A stretch of 64,000 bases of DNA from Neobacillus sp. SuZ13 (GTDB taxonomy: Bacteria > Bacillota > Bacilli > Bacillales > Cytobacillaceae), in NCBI RefSeq assembly GCF_030123365.1, contig NZ_CP126107.1:4239501-4303500 (forward strand), given 5' to 3'. The first letter of the stretch is position 1. Each line of letters starts with the position of its first letter. The position numbers were made by a program, and so were the translations under genes. The notes beneath the pieces were generated by a model. It made no database searches. It was not told where the DNA came from and saw nothing but the letters and a program-made list of their open reading frames with translations. Below, in pieces: positions 44,161-52,400 of the stretch.

Positions 44161-44511
44161 TCAGGCCACCCCCAATCTTTGCAATGCAAATTCTTCTGTC
44201 AGTTCCATTTTGATGATTTTAAATAAACCTGACATATCGAATAATCTTTGTATCGCTGGGGAAATCGCACATACCACCATTTCACCGTGGACCTGTTTAA
44301 TTTGTTTATATCTGCCTAAGATTACGCCTAATCCAGAGCTGTCCATAAAAGCGAGATGTTCCAGATTTAAGACAATATGACGAATTTCATTTTTTTCAAT
44401 TACGGTTATCGCTTTTTCGCGAAGTTCATCCGCGGTGTGATGGTCTAATTCACCGCTTAAACGAATACATAGAACGTCATGTTTTGTTTCCATATCAATT
44501 TTAAGACTCAC
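44161..44511 (-). CDS. spoIIAA: Anti-sigma-F factor antagonist SpoIIAA
   Basis: 116 aa STAS-domain protein. The phosphorylatable serine is in the FMDSSGLGVILG motif. Its unphosphorylated form displaces SigF from SpoIIAB. It uses a GTG start with AAGGAGG upstream. It is preceded by a sigma-H promoter and a Spo0A box. Confidence 0.97.
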   Translation of the reverse strand: MSLKIDMETKHDVLCIRLSGELDHHTADELREKAITVIEKNEIRHIVLNLEHLAFMDSSGLGVILGRYKQIKQVHGEMVVCAISPAIQRLFDMSGLFKIIKMELTEEFALQRLGVA

Positions 44512-44545
44512 TATCCCGTCCTCCTTAATCTGGTATAGTGAGACA

Positions 44546-44573
44546 ATTCTCTTTCGGGCTGTTAATATCCTTC
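44546..44573 (-). promoter_or_regulatory. Sigma-H promoter of spoIIA
   Basis: On the minus strand GAAGGATAT (44565-44573) and AGAGAAT (44546-44552) are 12 bases apart, an exact match to the sigma-H consensus RNAGGAWWW / RNNGAAT. The spoIIA operon is known to use sigma-H and Spo0A. Confidence 0.85.
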
Positions 44574-44626
44574 TGTAAATACAAAACTAGTCGCATTTCG
44601 CTAAAAGAAGTGATTTATTCGTAAAA

Positions 44627-44633
44627 TTCGACA
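44627..44633. promoter_or_regulatory. Spo0A box upstream of spoIIA
   Basis: TTCGACA (TGTCGAA on the coding strand) matches the Spo0A~P recognition heptamer perfectly. It lies about 54 bases upstream of the sigma-H -35 element. Confidence 0.7.
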
Positions 44634-44653
44634 CAACCTAGGTACCTTAGAAA

Positions 44654-44692
44654 ACTGTCTAGCTACAGCGCCTCGGAGCTTCCGCTTTTCTA
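44654..44692. repeat. Short copy of repeat family A at the dacF 3' end
   Basis: ACTGTCTAGCTACAGCGCC-TCGGAGCTTCCGCTTTTCTA. In reverse complement its two ends match the ends of the full-length copies (GAAAAGCG and GCTAGACAGT), with most of the centre missing. Its outermost bases supply the TAG stop codon of dacF. Confidence 0.65.
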
Positions 44693-45862
44693 TTTACCGG
44701 CCTTTGTGAACATCCCAAATGAACGTTTATATAGAGTCCACCATCCTGCTTCTTTTACGGTTCCTCTTGCTAATAAAGGACTTTCTACAAAGACTTTTCC
44801 GTCTTTTATTAATTGAATGGTTCCTATCTTATCGCCTTTATTAATAGGAGCTTGAAGATTTTTATTAATCTTTATTTTTTGTTTGACATCCTCGGTTTTT
44901 TCACCTTTTTTTGTAAGTAATGAAATCGGCTCACTTGTTACTGCTTCGATCGACTTCTCCTGTCCTTTACTTATTCTTGCTTTGGCTATTATCTGGTTCC
45001 GTTTATACATGGGATGCGTTTGATATTGGTTAAAAGCATAATTAAGCATTTTTGTTACTTGGGCATTTCTTTCTTTTGAAGTAGGTGCTCCGAACACAAC
45101 GGCAATGACACGCATCCCATTCTTTTGCGCTGTGGCCGTTAAGCAGTATTTTGCTTCCGCAGTAAAGCCTGTTTTTAGTCCGTCTACCCCAGGGTAAAAG
45201 CGCACTAATTTATTTGTATTAACAAGCCAGAATTTTTTGTCTGTATTTTCACGAAGATAGGCTTCATACATACCAGTAAATTTCGTAATGTCTTCATATT
45301 TTAATAGTTCTTTCGCCATAATAGCCATATCATTTGCTGTGCTGAAATGGCCACTAACTGGAAGTCCTGTTGTATTTTTAAAGAAGGTATGTTTCAAACC
45401 AAGTTCTTTCACCTTGTCATTCATCATGTCAACAAATGCTTCTTCTGAGCCAGCAATTCTTTCAGCCATGGCCACAGATGCATCATTTCCAGAACCAATG
45501 GCTATTCCTCTTAGCATTTCTTTGGCGGTCATTTCTTCGCCAGGTTCAAGAAAAATTTGTGACCCACCCATCGATGCTGCATACTCACTTGCACGGACTT
45601 TTTCATTCCAGGACAGTTTTCCTTTATCAACAGCTTCCATGATTAAAAGCATGGTCATAATTTTGGTCATACTGGCCGGTGGTAACTCTTCATTCCCGTT
45701 TTTCTCATAAAGTACTTTTCCTGTATCTCGTTCAATTAAAATAGCGGATTTTACATTGTTGACGATATCAGCATTCTTTTTTTCTTCAGCAGCAAATGCT
45801 GATGTACTCCATAAACTTGTAAGTAAAAAAATTGTCACTATCAAAGAGACAAATCGTTTCAT
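44690..45862 (-). CDS. dacF: D-alanyl-D-alanine carboxypeptidase DacF
   Basis: 390 aa secreted S11 peptidase: signal peptide (about 1-24), then SMTK, SGND and KTG active-site motifs. It is made in the forespore and modulates cortex cross-linking together with DacB. I start at 45862, where GGAGG is 9 bases upstream; the ATG two codons earlier is too close to it. It precedes the spoIIA operon, as in B. subtilis. Confidence 0.94.
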   Translation of the reverse strand: MKRFVSLIVTIFLLTSLWSTSAFAAEEKKNADIVNNVKSAILIERDTGKVLYEKNGNEELPPASMTKIMTMLLIMEAVDKGKLSWNEKVRASEYAASMGGSQIFLEPGEEMTAKEMLRGIAIGSGNDASVAMAERIAGSEEAFVDMMNDKVKELGLKHTFFKNTTGLPVSGHFSTANDMAIMAKELLKYEDITKFTGMYEAYLRENTDKKFWLVNTNKLVRFYPGVDGLKTGFTAEAKYCLTATAQKNGMRVIAVVFGAPTSKERNAQVTKMLNYAFNQYQTHPMYKRNQIIAKARISKGQEKSIEAVTSEPISLLTKKGEKTEDVKQKIKINKNLQAPINKGDKIGTIQLIKDGKVFVESPLLARGTVKEAGWWTLYKRSFGMFTKAGK

Positions 45863-45891
45863 TCGCATAACCCTCCATTCTTTATAGCATC

Positions 45892-45920
45892 CATTTTTTC
45901 CAAAATTGATAACTTTATAC
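45892..45920 (-). promoter_or_regulatory. Candidate sigma-F promoter of dacF
   Basis: On the minus strand GTATA (45916-45920) and GGAAAAAATG (45892-45901) are 14 bases apart; the consensus is GYATA-N15-GGNNANAHTR. Both boxes fit; the spacer is one base short. Confidence 0.6.
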
Positions 45921-45950
45921 AGTTATTTCCTCATAAACAAAATAAAAATA

Positions 45951-45995
45951 GGGTGTCAGGCACCATGTGAATTCTTCACATGGTGCCTGACACCC
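45951..45995. repeat. Perfect 21-bp-arm palindrome (GGTGTCAGGCACC type)
   Basis: The arms of 21 bp (starting GGGTGTCAGGCACC) are exactly complementary around a three-base loop TTC. It lies between the pdp stop and the dacF promoter, and TTTAT follows on the plus strand. I recall the motif GTGTCAGGCACC as a dispersed intergenic element in Bacilli. It should also terminate pdp transcripts. Confidence 0.8.
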
Positions 45996-46007
45996 TTTAT
46001 ACTCGAT

Positions 46008-47312
46008 TTATTCGGTTATTTCCCCATATATGAGGGTTGGTGCGTCTACTTTTGTTGCGGAAATTTTAATGTTGTTGTAAAGTCTTGTTTTTACTTCTTC
46101 GACATTTTCGAAATTGCTGTAAATCGTTACTAAGGATTCACCTTTTTTCACTTGGTCACCGATTTTCTTTCTTAACATTAGACCCACAGCTAAATCAATG
46201 ATAGATTCCTTAGTTGCTCTTCCTGCACCAAGAATCATCGCAGCTGTTCCGACTTCATCTGCCACGATTTCAGATACATAGCCATCCTCTTTTGCTTCAA
46301 GTTCAATGATAAACTTTGCTTGAGGCATTTTCGAAGGTTCATCAACAATGGACGCATCCCCGCCTTGCGAGCTTAAAAATACTTTTAATTTTTCTAGCGC
46401 TGAACCGTCTTTAATTACGCCTTCAAGCTTGGTCCGAGCTTCTGCTAATGACTCCGCCTTTTCTGCTAAATAAACCATATGACTGCCAAGAGTTAAACAT
46501 AATTCAGTTAAATCTTCCGGGCCTTCACCTTTTAATGTATCAATAGCTTCCTTTACTTCAAGGGCATTCCCAATCGCAAAACCTAGCGGTTGGCTCATAT
46601 CAGAAATAACAGCCATTGTTCTTCTGCCTACATTATTTCCAATTCGCACCATTGCTCTTGCAAGTTCGCGAGAATCTTCTATTGTTTTCATAAATGCACC
46701 TGCACCGGTTTTAACATCAAGAACAATCGCATCAGCACCAGCTGCAATTTTTTTACTCATAATTGAACTTGCAATTAGTGGAATACTATCGACTGTTGCT
46801 GTCACATCTCTTAATGCATAGAGTTTTTTATCTGCAGGAGTTAAATTTCCGCTTTGACCAATTACGGCGATCTTGTTTTTATTGACAAGTTCAATAAATT
46901 CTTTATTTTCAATTTCAACATGGAAGCCTTTGACCGCTTCTAATTTATCAATTGTACCTCCGGTATGACCTAAGCCGCGCCCTGACATCTTGGCAACTGG
47001 CACATCAAGTGCCGCAACAAGAGGTCCAAGCACTAGCGTTGTTGTGTCACCCACACCACCGGTAGAATGTTTGTCAACTTTGATTCCCTCAATTTGCGAT
47101 AAATCAATTTGGTCACCTGATTCAACCATTGCCAAAGTCAAGTCGGCTCTTTCCTGTTCAGTCATCCCTTTAAAAAAGATAGCCATAGTTAAGGCGCTGA
47201 CTTGGTAATCTGGAATTGATCCGTCGGTATATCCATTTATAATAAATTTAATTTCATCTGATGATAGTTCTTGCCCATCTCTTTTTTTCTCTATTAAGTC
47301 AACCATTCTCAT
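46008..47312 (-). CDS. pdp: Pyrimidine-nucleoside phosphorylase
   Basis: 434 aa enzyme that cleaves uridine, thymidine and deoxyuridine with phosphate. The signature is KHSTGGVGDTTTLVLGPLVAALDVPVAKMSGRGLGHTGGT (phosphate and nucleoside binding). The C-terminal domain has the expected biotinyl-lipoyl-like fold region. It is the third gene of deoB-punA-pdp, a ribose- and deoxyribose-phosphate salvage set. Confidence 0.96.
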   Translation of the reverse strand: MRMVDLIEKKRDGQELSSDEIKFIINGYTDGSIPDYQVSALTMAIFFKGMTEQERADLTLAMVESGDQIDLSQIEGIKVDKHSTGGVGDTTTLVLGPLVAALDVPVAKMSGRGLGHTGGTIDKLEAVKGFHVEIENKEFIELVNKNKIAVIGQSGNLTPADKKLYALRDVTATVDSIPLIASSIMSKKIAAGADAIVLDVKTGAGAFMKTIEDSRELARAMVRIGNNVGRRTMAVISDMSQPLGFAIGNALEVKEAIDTLKGEGPEDLTELCLTLGSHMVYLAEKAESLAEARTKLEGVIKDGSALEKLKVFLSSQGGDASIVDEPSKMPQAKFIIELEAKEDGYVSEIVADEVGTAAMILGAGRATKESIIDLAVGLMLRKKIGDQVKKGESLVTIYSNFENVEEVKTRLYNNIKISATKVDAPTLIYGEITE

Positions 47313-47371
47313 CTAAATCACCACTTTACGAAAATTTCTAAAATCAGAGTTAATATATTTGAACTTTTATA

Positions 47372-47410
47372 ACTGTCTAGCTCCAGCACCTAGGCGCTTC
47401 GGCTTTTCTA
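47372..47410. repeat. Short copy of repeat family A at the punA 3' end
   Basis: ACTGTCTAGCTCCAGCACC-TAGGCGCTTCGGCTTTTCTA, abutting the punA stop codon. It shares both ends with the copy at 44654 and, inverted, with the full-length copies. A 6-bp central stem (AGCGCC / GGTGCT) is possible. Confidence 0.65.
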
Positions 47411-48229
47411 TTATGCGATTGTTCTTACAATTTCTTTTATATATTGAAGAAAGTCAGCTTTTACTCTTTCGGTTGTTTCAATAACCTCATCATGGGTAAG
47501 CGGCTGGTCAAGAATACCCGCCGCCATGTTTGAAATACATGAAATACCAAGTACCTTCATGCCACTGTGTCGGGCCACAATTACCTCTGGGACAGTGGAC
47601 ATTCCAACTGCATCTCCGCCCATCACTCGTACCATTCTAATTTCAGCTGGTGTTTCATAAACAGGTCCAGGATTACCGAAATAAACTCCTTCTTTGACAT
47701 TGATATTTAGTCTGCTCGCAATTTCTTTTGCAGCAACCCGCAATTCTTTCGTATACGCCTCTGACATATCAGGGAAACGAACACCAAGTTGGGAATCATT
47801 TGGTCCGATTAACGGATTTGTTCCCATATTATTAATATGATCTGAAATAATCATTAAATCTCCTGCAGAGAAGCTTTCATTAACTCCGCCTGCAGCATTG
47901 GTCACAATTAACATGTCAACGCCTAACTCTTTCATGACGCGAACAGGGAAGGTTACTTTTTCCATACTATACCCTTCATAGAAATGGAAACGTCCCTGCA
48001 TAGCGACAACTTCTACCCCACTTAATAATCCAAATACTAGTTGACCCGCATGACCCTCCACAGTTGAAATAGGAAAGTCAGGGATCTCATTGTAAGGTAT
48101 TTTTACTGGGTTCTCAATTTCGTCCGCTAATACCCCTAGTCCAGATCCTAAAATTAGTCCTACCTTAGGTGTATTTGCATATTTCTGTTTTAAAAAGCTT
48201 GAAGCATTTTGAATTTTTTCAGTGTTCAT
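47411..48229 (-). CDS. punA: Purine-nucleoside phosphorylase
   Basis: 272 aa trimeric-type enzyme that splits inosine and guanosine. Motifs: LGSGLGVLADEI (phosphate loop), MQGRFHFYEGYSMEKVTFPVRVM, VTNAAGGVNE and the purine-binding GDAVGMSTVPEVIVARH. It starts 14 bases after the deoB stop. Confidence 0.95.
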   Translation of the reverse strand: MNTEKIQNASSFLKQKYANTPKVGLILGSGLGVLADEIENPVKIPYNEIPDFPISTVEGHAGQLVFGLLSGVEVVAMQGRFHFYEGYSMEKVTFPVRVMKELGVDMLIVTNAAGGVNESFSAGDLMIISDHINNMGTNPLIGPNDSQLGVRFPDMSEAYTKELRVAAKEIASRLNINVKEGVYFGNPGPVYETPAEIRMVRVMGGDAVGMSTVPEVIVARHSGMKVLGISCISNMAAGILDQPLTHDEVIETTERVKADFLQYIKEIVRTIA

Positions 48230-48243
48230 TCTTCATTCCCCTT

Positions 48244-49428
48244 TTATTTCAATTCATTTAAAAAACTTTTTCCGTAGTTAGGTAATTTGACTTTAAAGTT
48301 TTCTGCAACTGTTGCACCTAGGTCCGCAAACGTCTCTCTTAATGGGAGTTCCTTACCTTCCGTCATTCCCTTGGAGTAAACTAATAAAGGTACATATTCA
48401 CGTGTATGGTCCGTACCTGGTGCTACTGGGTCATTTCCGTGGTCTGCTGTAATCATTAATAAATCGTCTTCTTTCATCTTCGTAAACACTTCTGGAAGAC
48501 GTGCATCATATTCTTCCAAAGCTTTCCCATAGCCCTCAGGGTCCCTGCGATGGCCATATAATGCATCAAAATCAACCAGATTTAAAAAACTAATTCCTGT
48601 AAAATCCATATCTAAGGTTTCGACAAGCTTATCCATACCATCCATATTAGAAACCGTTCTTAGGGATTGAGTCACGCCTTCACCATCATAAATATCGGAT
48701 ATTTTTCCAATTGCAATGACATCAAAGCCGCCATCTTTTAATTCACTCATCACCGTCCGATCAAATGGTTTAAGTGCGTAATCATGACGGTTCGAGGTAC
48801 GTTTAAAGTTCCCAGGTTCGCCTAAGAATGGGCGGGCAATCACACGTCCAACCATATACTTTTCATCTAGCGTTAATTCACGGGCAATTTTACAAATTTT
48901 ATATAGCTCATCAAGTGGAACAATTTCCTCGTGTGCTGCAATTTGAAGAACGGAATCAGCTGAAGTATAGACAATTAATGCCCCAGTCTTCATATGCTCT
49001 TCACCCAACTCATCAAGTATTTCTGTTCCGCTTGCCGGCTTATTCCCAATAATTTTCCTTCCTGTACGCTTTTCTAATTCTGAAAGAAGCTCATCTGGAA
49101 AACCCTCTGGGAACACTTGGAAAGGTGTTTGTATATTTAAACCCATGATTTCCCAGTGTCCTGTCATGGTGTCTTTACCATTAGATGCTTCCATCATTTT
49201 TGTATAAAATGCTAATGGCTTCACTGCTTTTTCAATTCCTTTTATTTCACGGATATTACTTAAACCCAATTTGCCCATATTTGGCATATTAAGACCATTC
49301 ATCCGTTCCGCAATATGACCAAAAGTATCTGCACCTTTGTCCCCAAACTTTTCTGCATCCGGTGCTTCTCCAATCCCAACCGAATCCATCACAATAATAA
49401 AAATTCGTTTATATGTATTTGCAGCCAT
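48244..49428 (-). CDS. deoB: Phosphopentomutase
   Basis: 394 aa Mn-dependent enzyme of the alkaline-phosphatase superfamily that interconverts (deoxy)ribose 1- and 5-phosphates. The metal site residues are in IVMDSVGIGEAPDA, DHGNDP and TDHTREYVP. The catalytic Thr lies in GKDTMTGHWE. It links PunA and Pdp products to central metabolism (drm in B. subtilis). Confidence 0.96.
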   Translation of the reverse strand: MAANTYKRIFIIVMDSVGIGEAPDAEKFGDKGADTFGHIAERMNGLNMPNMGKLGLSNIREIKGIEKAVKPLAFYTKMMEASNGKDTMTGHWEIMGLNIQTPFQVFPEGFPDELLSELEKRTGRKIIGNKPASGTEILDELGEEHMKTGALIVYTSADSVLQIAAHEEIVPLDELYKICKIARELTLDEKYMVGRVIARPFLGEPGNFKRTSNRHDYALKPFDRTVMSELKDGGFDVIAIGKISDIYDGEGVTQSLRTVSNMDGMDKLVETLDMDFTGISFLNLVDFDALYGHRRDPEGYGKALEEYDARLPEVFTKMKEDDLLMITADHGNDPVAPGTDHTREYVPLLVYSKGMTEGKELPLRETFADLGATVAENFKVKLPNYGKSFLNELK

Positions 49429-49451
49429 TCAATTCTTCCTCCTTTATCTAT

Positions 49452-49466
49452 CGAAAACGTTTGCAA
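49452..49466 (-). promoter_or_regulatory. Candidate cre (CcpA) site upstream of deoB
   Basis: TTGCAAACGTTTTCG on the minus strand fits the cre consensus WTGNAANCGNWNNCW except for the last base. It is 24 bases before the deoB start, where CcpA binding would repress. Confidence 0.45.
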
Positions 49467-49580
49467 ATATAAAAATTACACATAAATATGATGCCCTCAT
49501 TATTTAGGTTTATGAAAAATCTATTTGTCAGAAGTCTGACATCTATATTGTACTAAATGTTTCAGAAATTACAAGAAAAA

Positions 49581-49604
49581 AAGCCACCAAAATTTAGGCA
49601 GCTT
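49581..49604 (-). terminator. Terminator after xerD
   Basis: The stem AAGCTGCC / GGTGGCTT (wobble pairs) is followed by TTTTTCTTG on the minus strand, about 40 bases after the xerD stop. Confidence 0.65.
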
Positions 49605-49642
49605 TTTGACAATTTTACGTTTTTTTAGATTCTCCTACTCTA

Positions 49643-50530
49643 TTAAGCTCGTGGATGAAATTTACTATATACGTCTTTTATCTTTGTTTTCGTAACCTGT
49701 GTATATATTTGAGTGGTTGAGATATCTGCATGACCTAACATTTCCTGAACAGCTCGCAAATCAGCCCCATTTTCTATCAAATGTGTTGCAAACGAATGAC
49801 GAAGGGTATGTGGGGTAAGTTCCTTATTGATGCCTGCTTCTTTTGTAAGCTTTTTCAAAATTTTCCAAAACCCTTGGCGTGTCAACCTTTTCCCTTGATG
49901 GTTTAAAAACAAAGCATGATCCTGATGCTTTGTGGATACAAAACGCGGTCTTCCTTCTTCTAGATAATGTTTTATTGCCTCAGAAGCTGTTCGCCCAATC
50001 GGAATGATTCTTTCTTTATTCCCATTACAGCGAACAAATCCCATCATTAACTGAACATTATCAATCTCAAGACCTATTAGTTCACTAACTCGGATCCCTG
50101 TTGCATATAACAGTTCAAGCATCGCCTTGTCCCTTATTCCAAAATGATCATGTGGTTGTGGTGTCTCTAGCAGGGATTCTACTTCCTTTAAACTCAATAC
50201 AGTTGGAAGGGATCTTTCAAGCTTTGGTGTTTCAATTTGAACGGAAGGATCTTGGTCTGTTTCCTTTGCTCTTAATAAATATTGATGAAATGCTCTTACG
50301 GAAGCGATGTGTCTTGCCAAGGTTTTCTGTGATTTTCCTTGTTCATTTAAAAATCTTAAAAAGTGAATGATATGGACTCGTTGTACATCATTTAAAGTCA
50401 TGACCGATTCCACATTTTTTAAATAATGAAGGTAACTTTTTAAATCTCGCTCATATGCCATAATTGTATTATTGGATAAACCTTTTTCAACGATTAAGTA
50501 ATGCATAAAATCCTTTAATTGCTCGTCCAT
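49643..50530 (-). CDS. xerD: Tyrosine recombinase XerD
   Basis: 295 aa site-specific recombinase that resolves chromosome dimers at dif with CodV/XerC. The N-terminal SAM-like domain (1-88) precedes the catalytic domain: Arg in ATGIRVSELIGL, HxxR in LTPHTLRHSFATHL, His in LGHADISTTQIYTQV with the nucleophilic Tyr. The genomic position between fur and deoB is that of xerD/ripX in B. subtilis; no integron or phage context is seen. Confidence 0.95.
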   Translation of the reverse strand: MDEQLKDFMHYLIVEKGLSNNTIMAYERDLKSYLHYLKNVESVMTLNDVQRVHIIHFLRFLNEQGKSQKTLARHIASVRAFHQYLLRAKETDQDPSVQIETPKLERSLPTVLSLKEVESLLETPQPHDHFGIRDKAMLELLYATGIRVSELIGLEIDNVQLMMGFVRCNGNKERIIPIGRTASEAIKHYLEEGRPRFVSTKHQDHALFLNHQGKRLTRQGFWKILKKLTKEAGINKELTPHTLRHSFATHLIENGADLRAVQEMLGHADISTTQIYTQVTKTKIKDVYSKFHPRA

Positions 50531-50535
50531 CGCAT

Positions 50536-50763
50536 TTACTCCCCATTTAAATAAAACAACATCAACCGATCAAACAAAGAAGAATTATCCTCATTTACTG
50601 TGTTCGAAACCTTGAGAGAGGCTCCTTCCGGTTCATCATAGCGATGATAATTTTGATATTCTTCATTTACCAACATGATACCATAATAAAAAAGAATCGT
50701 GCATCCTGTGAATATAATAAAAACTTTTAAGGTTTTTAGTGCTGCTTTAATAAATTGGCCCAT
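50536..50763 (-). CDS. yqzK: YqzK family protein (DUF4227)
   Basis: 75 aa protein with one membrane segment (about 9-28) and an acidic C-terminus ending FDRLMLFYLNGE, typical of YqzK. The start at 50763 follows GGGGGG by 7 bases; upstream codons in frame are not coding. It is 5 bases before xerD and may be co-transcribed. Function unknown. Confidence 0.82.
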   Translation of the reverse strand: MGQFIKAALKTLKVFIIFTGCTILFYYGIMLVNEEYQNYHRYDEPEGASLKVSNTVNEDNSSLFDRLMLFYLNGE

Positions 50764-50858
50764 TCTACATCCCCCCATTTTCAGGTCGTCTAGTAAAATG
50801 TATGCCAAAACAGACAATTTTTATACCTAGTCATTAGTATTACAGGAAAAAAGAAAAA

Positions 50859-50880
50859 AGCCCCCTTTTCAAGGAGAACT
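50859..50880 (-). terminator. Weak terminator after fur
   Basis: The stem AGTTCTCCTT / AAGGGGGCT with mismatches is followed by TTTTTCTTTTTT on the minus strand. Confidence 0.55.
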
Positions 50881-50887
50881 TCTTTGG

Positions 50888-51352
50888 TTAATCAGTTTTT
50901 TCTTCATCTTTCACTTTATCCTGGCATCGGTAACAGATTCCATGAAAAGTGAGACGATGGTCTTTTATTTTAAAATTCCATTTACGTTCCACAACGGCTT
51001 CTACATCTTCTAGTAAATCCTCTTGAATTTCATCAACGGCACCGCATTCAATACAAACTAGGTGGTGATGAAAATGGGCCGCACCTTCCTGTCTGAGGTC
51101 ATAGCGGGAAACCCCATCCCCAAAATTTATTTTATCAACAATTTTTAATTCCGTTAATAATTCCAACGTTCGATAAACAGTTGCTAAACCAATTTCAGGC
51201 GATTTTTCTTTTACGAGGAGGTATACATCTTCTGCACTTAAATGATCCTCTTCATTTTCTAATAAAACACGAACTGTTGCCTCACGCTGAGGTGTTAGTT
51301 TATAACTTGCGGAATGCAACTGTTTTTTTATTCTCTCAATTCTAGTTTCCAT
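50888..51352 (-). CDS. fur: Ferric uptake regulator Fur
   Basis: 154 aa Fe2+-responsive repressor. The N-terminal winged helix includes LTPQREATVRVLLENEEDHLSAEDVYL and IGLATVYRTLELL. The metal-binding HFHHHLVCIECG and the second CxxC (CYRCQD) form the structural zinc site. The position next to spoIIM and xerD matches Fur, not PerR or Zur. Upstream are a PerR-like box at the promoter and a Fur-like box. Confidence 0.95.
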   Translation of the reverse strand: METRIERIKKQLHSASYKLTPQREATVRVLLENEEDHLSAEDVYLLVKEKSPEIGLATVYRTLELLTELKIVDKINFGDGVSRYDLRQEGAAHFHHHLVCIECGAVDEIQEDLLEDVEAVVERKWNFKIKDHRLTFHGICYRCQDKVKDEEKTD

Positions 51353-51377
51353 CCTGAAGTCCCTCCCTCGCCACTGT

Positions 51378-51392
51378 TAATTCTCATTATAA
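51378..51392 (-). promoter_or_regulatory. PerR-like box overlapping the fur promoter
   Basis: TTATAATGAGAATTA matches the PerR box TTATAATNATTATAA in 11 of 14 defined positions. It overlaps a -10 hexamer TATAAT, with TTGATT 16 bases upstream as -35. fur is a PerR target in B. subtilis. Confidence 0.55.
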
Positions 51393-51447
51393 CAGATGAC
51401 AATTGAGAATCAAAATAAAATTATTATAAATAACAATAAACAATCAT

Positions 51448-51462
51448 TGATAATAAGTATCA
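51448..51462. promoter_or_regulatory. Fur-box-like 7-1-7 repeat between spoIIM and fur
   Basis: TGATAATAAGTATCA fits the Fur core TGATAATNATTATCA with one mismatch. It lies about 70 bases upstream of the fur -10 element, just beyond the spoIIM stop. Confidence 0.55.
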
Positions 51463-51470
51463 TAAGATAA

Positions 51471-52118
51471 TTACTTTAAAGTAGTTGAAGTTACGATGGT
51501 TTTCATTAACCATGGCGAAAGATAGGCCTCGATTCCGGATGCAGCAGATATAAATATCACAGCTATAATCAAGGCAAAAATGTATCTCTTAAAAAAAGGA
51601 AGGATCGGCTGGGCATATTTTTTCATAAATTGTTTTTTAATCATTCGGAGTGAGAAAATTACTGATAATGCTGCCATCATTATAAAGATGGGAATAATAA
51701 TCAAATTCTGCGGTAATATGGAAACAAAGGCTAGCATAAATCCCTGCCAGCCCATTTGACTGACAAGGAAACCAACAGTAAATCCCACAACCATTCCTTT
51801 AATAAATAATAGAATGAGAATAACCGGCAAACCAATGATTGAAATACCTAGGATCCACATAAGCCCAATAAACTTACTATTATGGAATAAGCTTTGTAAG
51901 AATAAATCACTGTCTTCGGCATCTTTCCCACTTGAGACTTGGCCAAAAAATTGGGATAAATAGTAGAATAAATCTTCCTTCTGGGTAATGCTCATACTAT
52001 TTACGACAATGGCCCCAAAGATTACTCCCATCAAAAATAAGATGACAATAAACAAAAATATTGAGGAATGCTCACGGAAATAACTAGCGGCATCGGACTG
52101 GTACAATCGTTTTTTCAT
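51471..52118 (-). CDS. spoIIM: Stage II sporulation protein M
   Basis: 215 aa membrane protein with about five helices. SpoIIM belongs to the DUF95 family and forms the DMP complex with SpoIID and SpoIIP for septal peptidoglycan thinning and engulfment. Recognisable parts are FGAIVVNSMSITQKEDLFYYL and GFTVGFLVSQMGWQGFMLAF. A clear sigma-E promoter precedes it. Confidence 0.95.
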   Translation of the reverse strand: MKKRLYQSDAASYFREHSSIFLFIVILFLMGVIFGAIVVNSMSITQKEDLFYYLSQFFGQVSSGKDAEDSDLFLQSLFHNSKFIGLMWILGISIIGLPVILILLFIKGMVVGFTVGFLVSQMGWQGFMLAFVSILPQNLIIIPIFIMMAALSVIFSLRMIKKQFMKKYAQPILPFFKRYIFALIIAVIFISAASGIEAYLSPWLMKTIVTSTTLK

Positions 52119-52155
52119 TTGCGTTTCCTCCCACTATTCTCGATTCAGTTAATAC

Positions 52156-52184
52156 ATTGTATGCCAGTCTAGTATTTCTATGAC
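52156..52184 (-). promoter_or_regulatory. Sigma-E promoter of spoIIM
   Basis: On the minus strand GTCATAG (52178-52184) and CATACAAT (52156-52163) are 14 bases apart; the -10 is an exact sigma-E consensus. The start point would be about 30 bases before the spoIIM ATG. Confidence 0.75.
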
Positions 52185-52202
52185 CAATTTTTAATAGATT
52201 CT

Positions 52203-52358
52203 AAGAAAAGCGCAAGCGCCCTGTTCAGCGGCGTATGGCCTGGAGCGCTCCAACTGAGATAAAGGAAACACGAAGAGCCGGAGGCGCATTCGTGCTTGAC
52301 TTATCGTAGGGCGGAGAGCGAAGGACACTAGCCGCTAGGGTGCTGGAGCTAGACAGTA
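52203..52358. repeat. Full-length copy 2 of repeat family A
   Basis: About 156 bp beginning AAGAAAAGCGCAAGCGCCC and ending GCTGGAGCTAGACAGT. Long stretches are identical to the copy at 42746-42899, in the same orientation on the plus strand. It lies between the 3' end of the endonuclease Q-like gene and the spoIIM promoter. Confidence 0.85.
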
Positions 52359-52366
52359 ATAATAAG

Positions 52367-52390
52367 CCCCGGTAACTTTTGCTACCGGGG
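52367..52390 (-). terminator. Terminator of nudF-yqxK
   Basis: A perfect 8-bp stem CCCCGGTA / TACCGGGG lies 10 bases after the yqxK stop; the minus-strand tail CTTATTATT is T-rich. Confidence 0.7.
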
Positions 52391-52400
52391 TTATTTTTAT

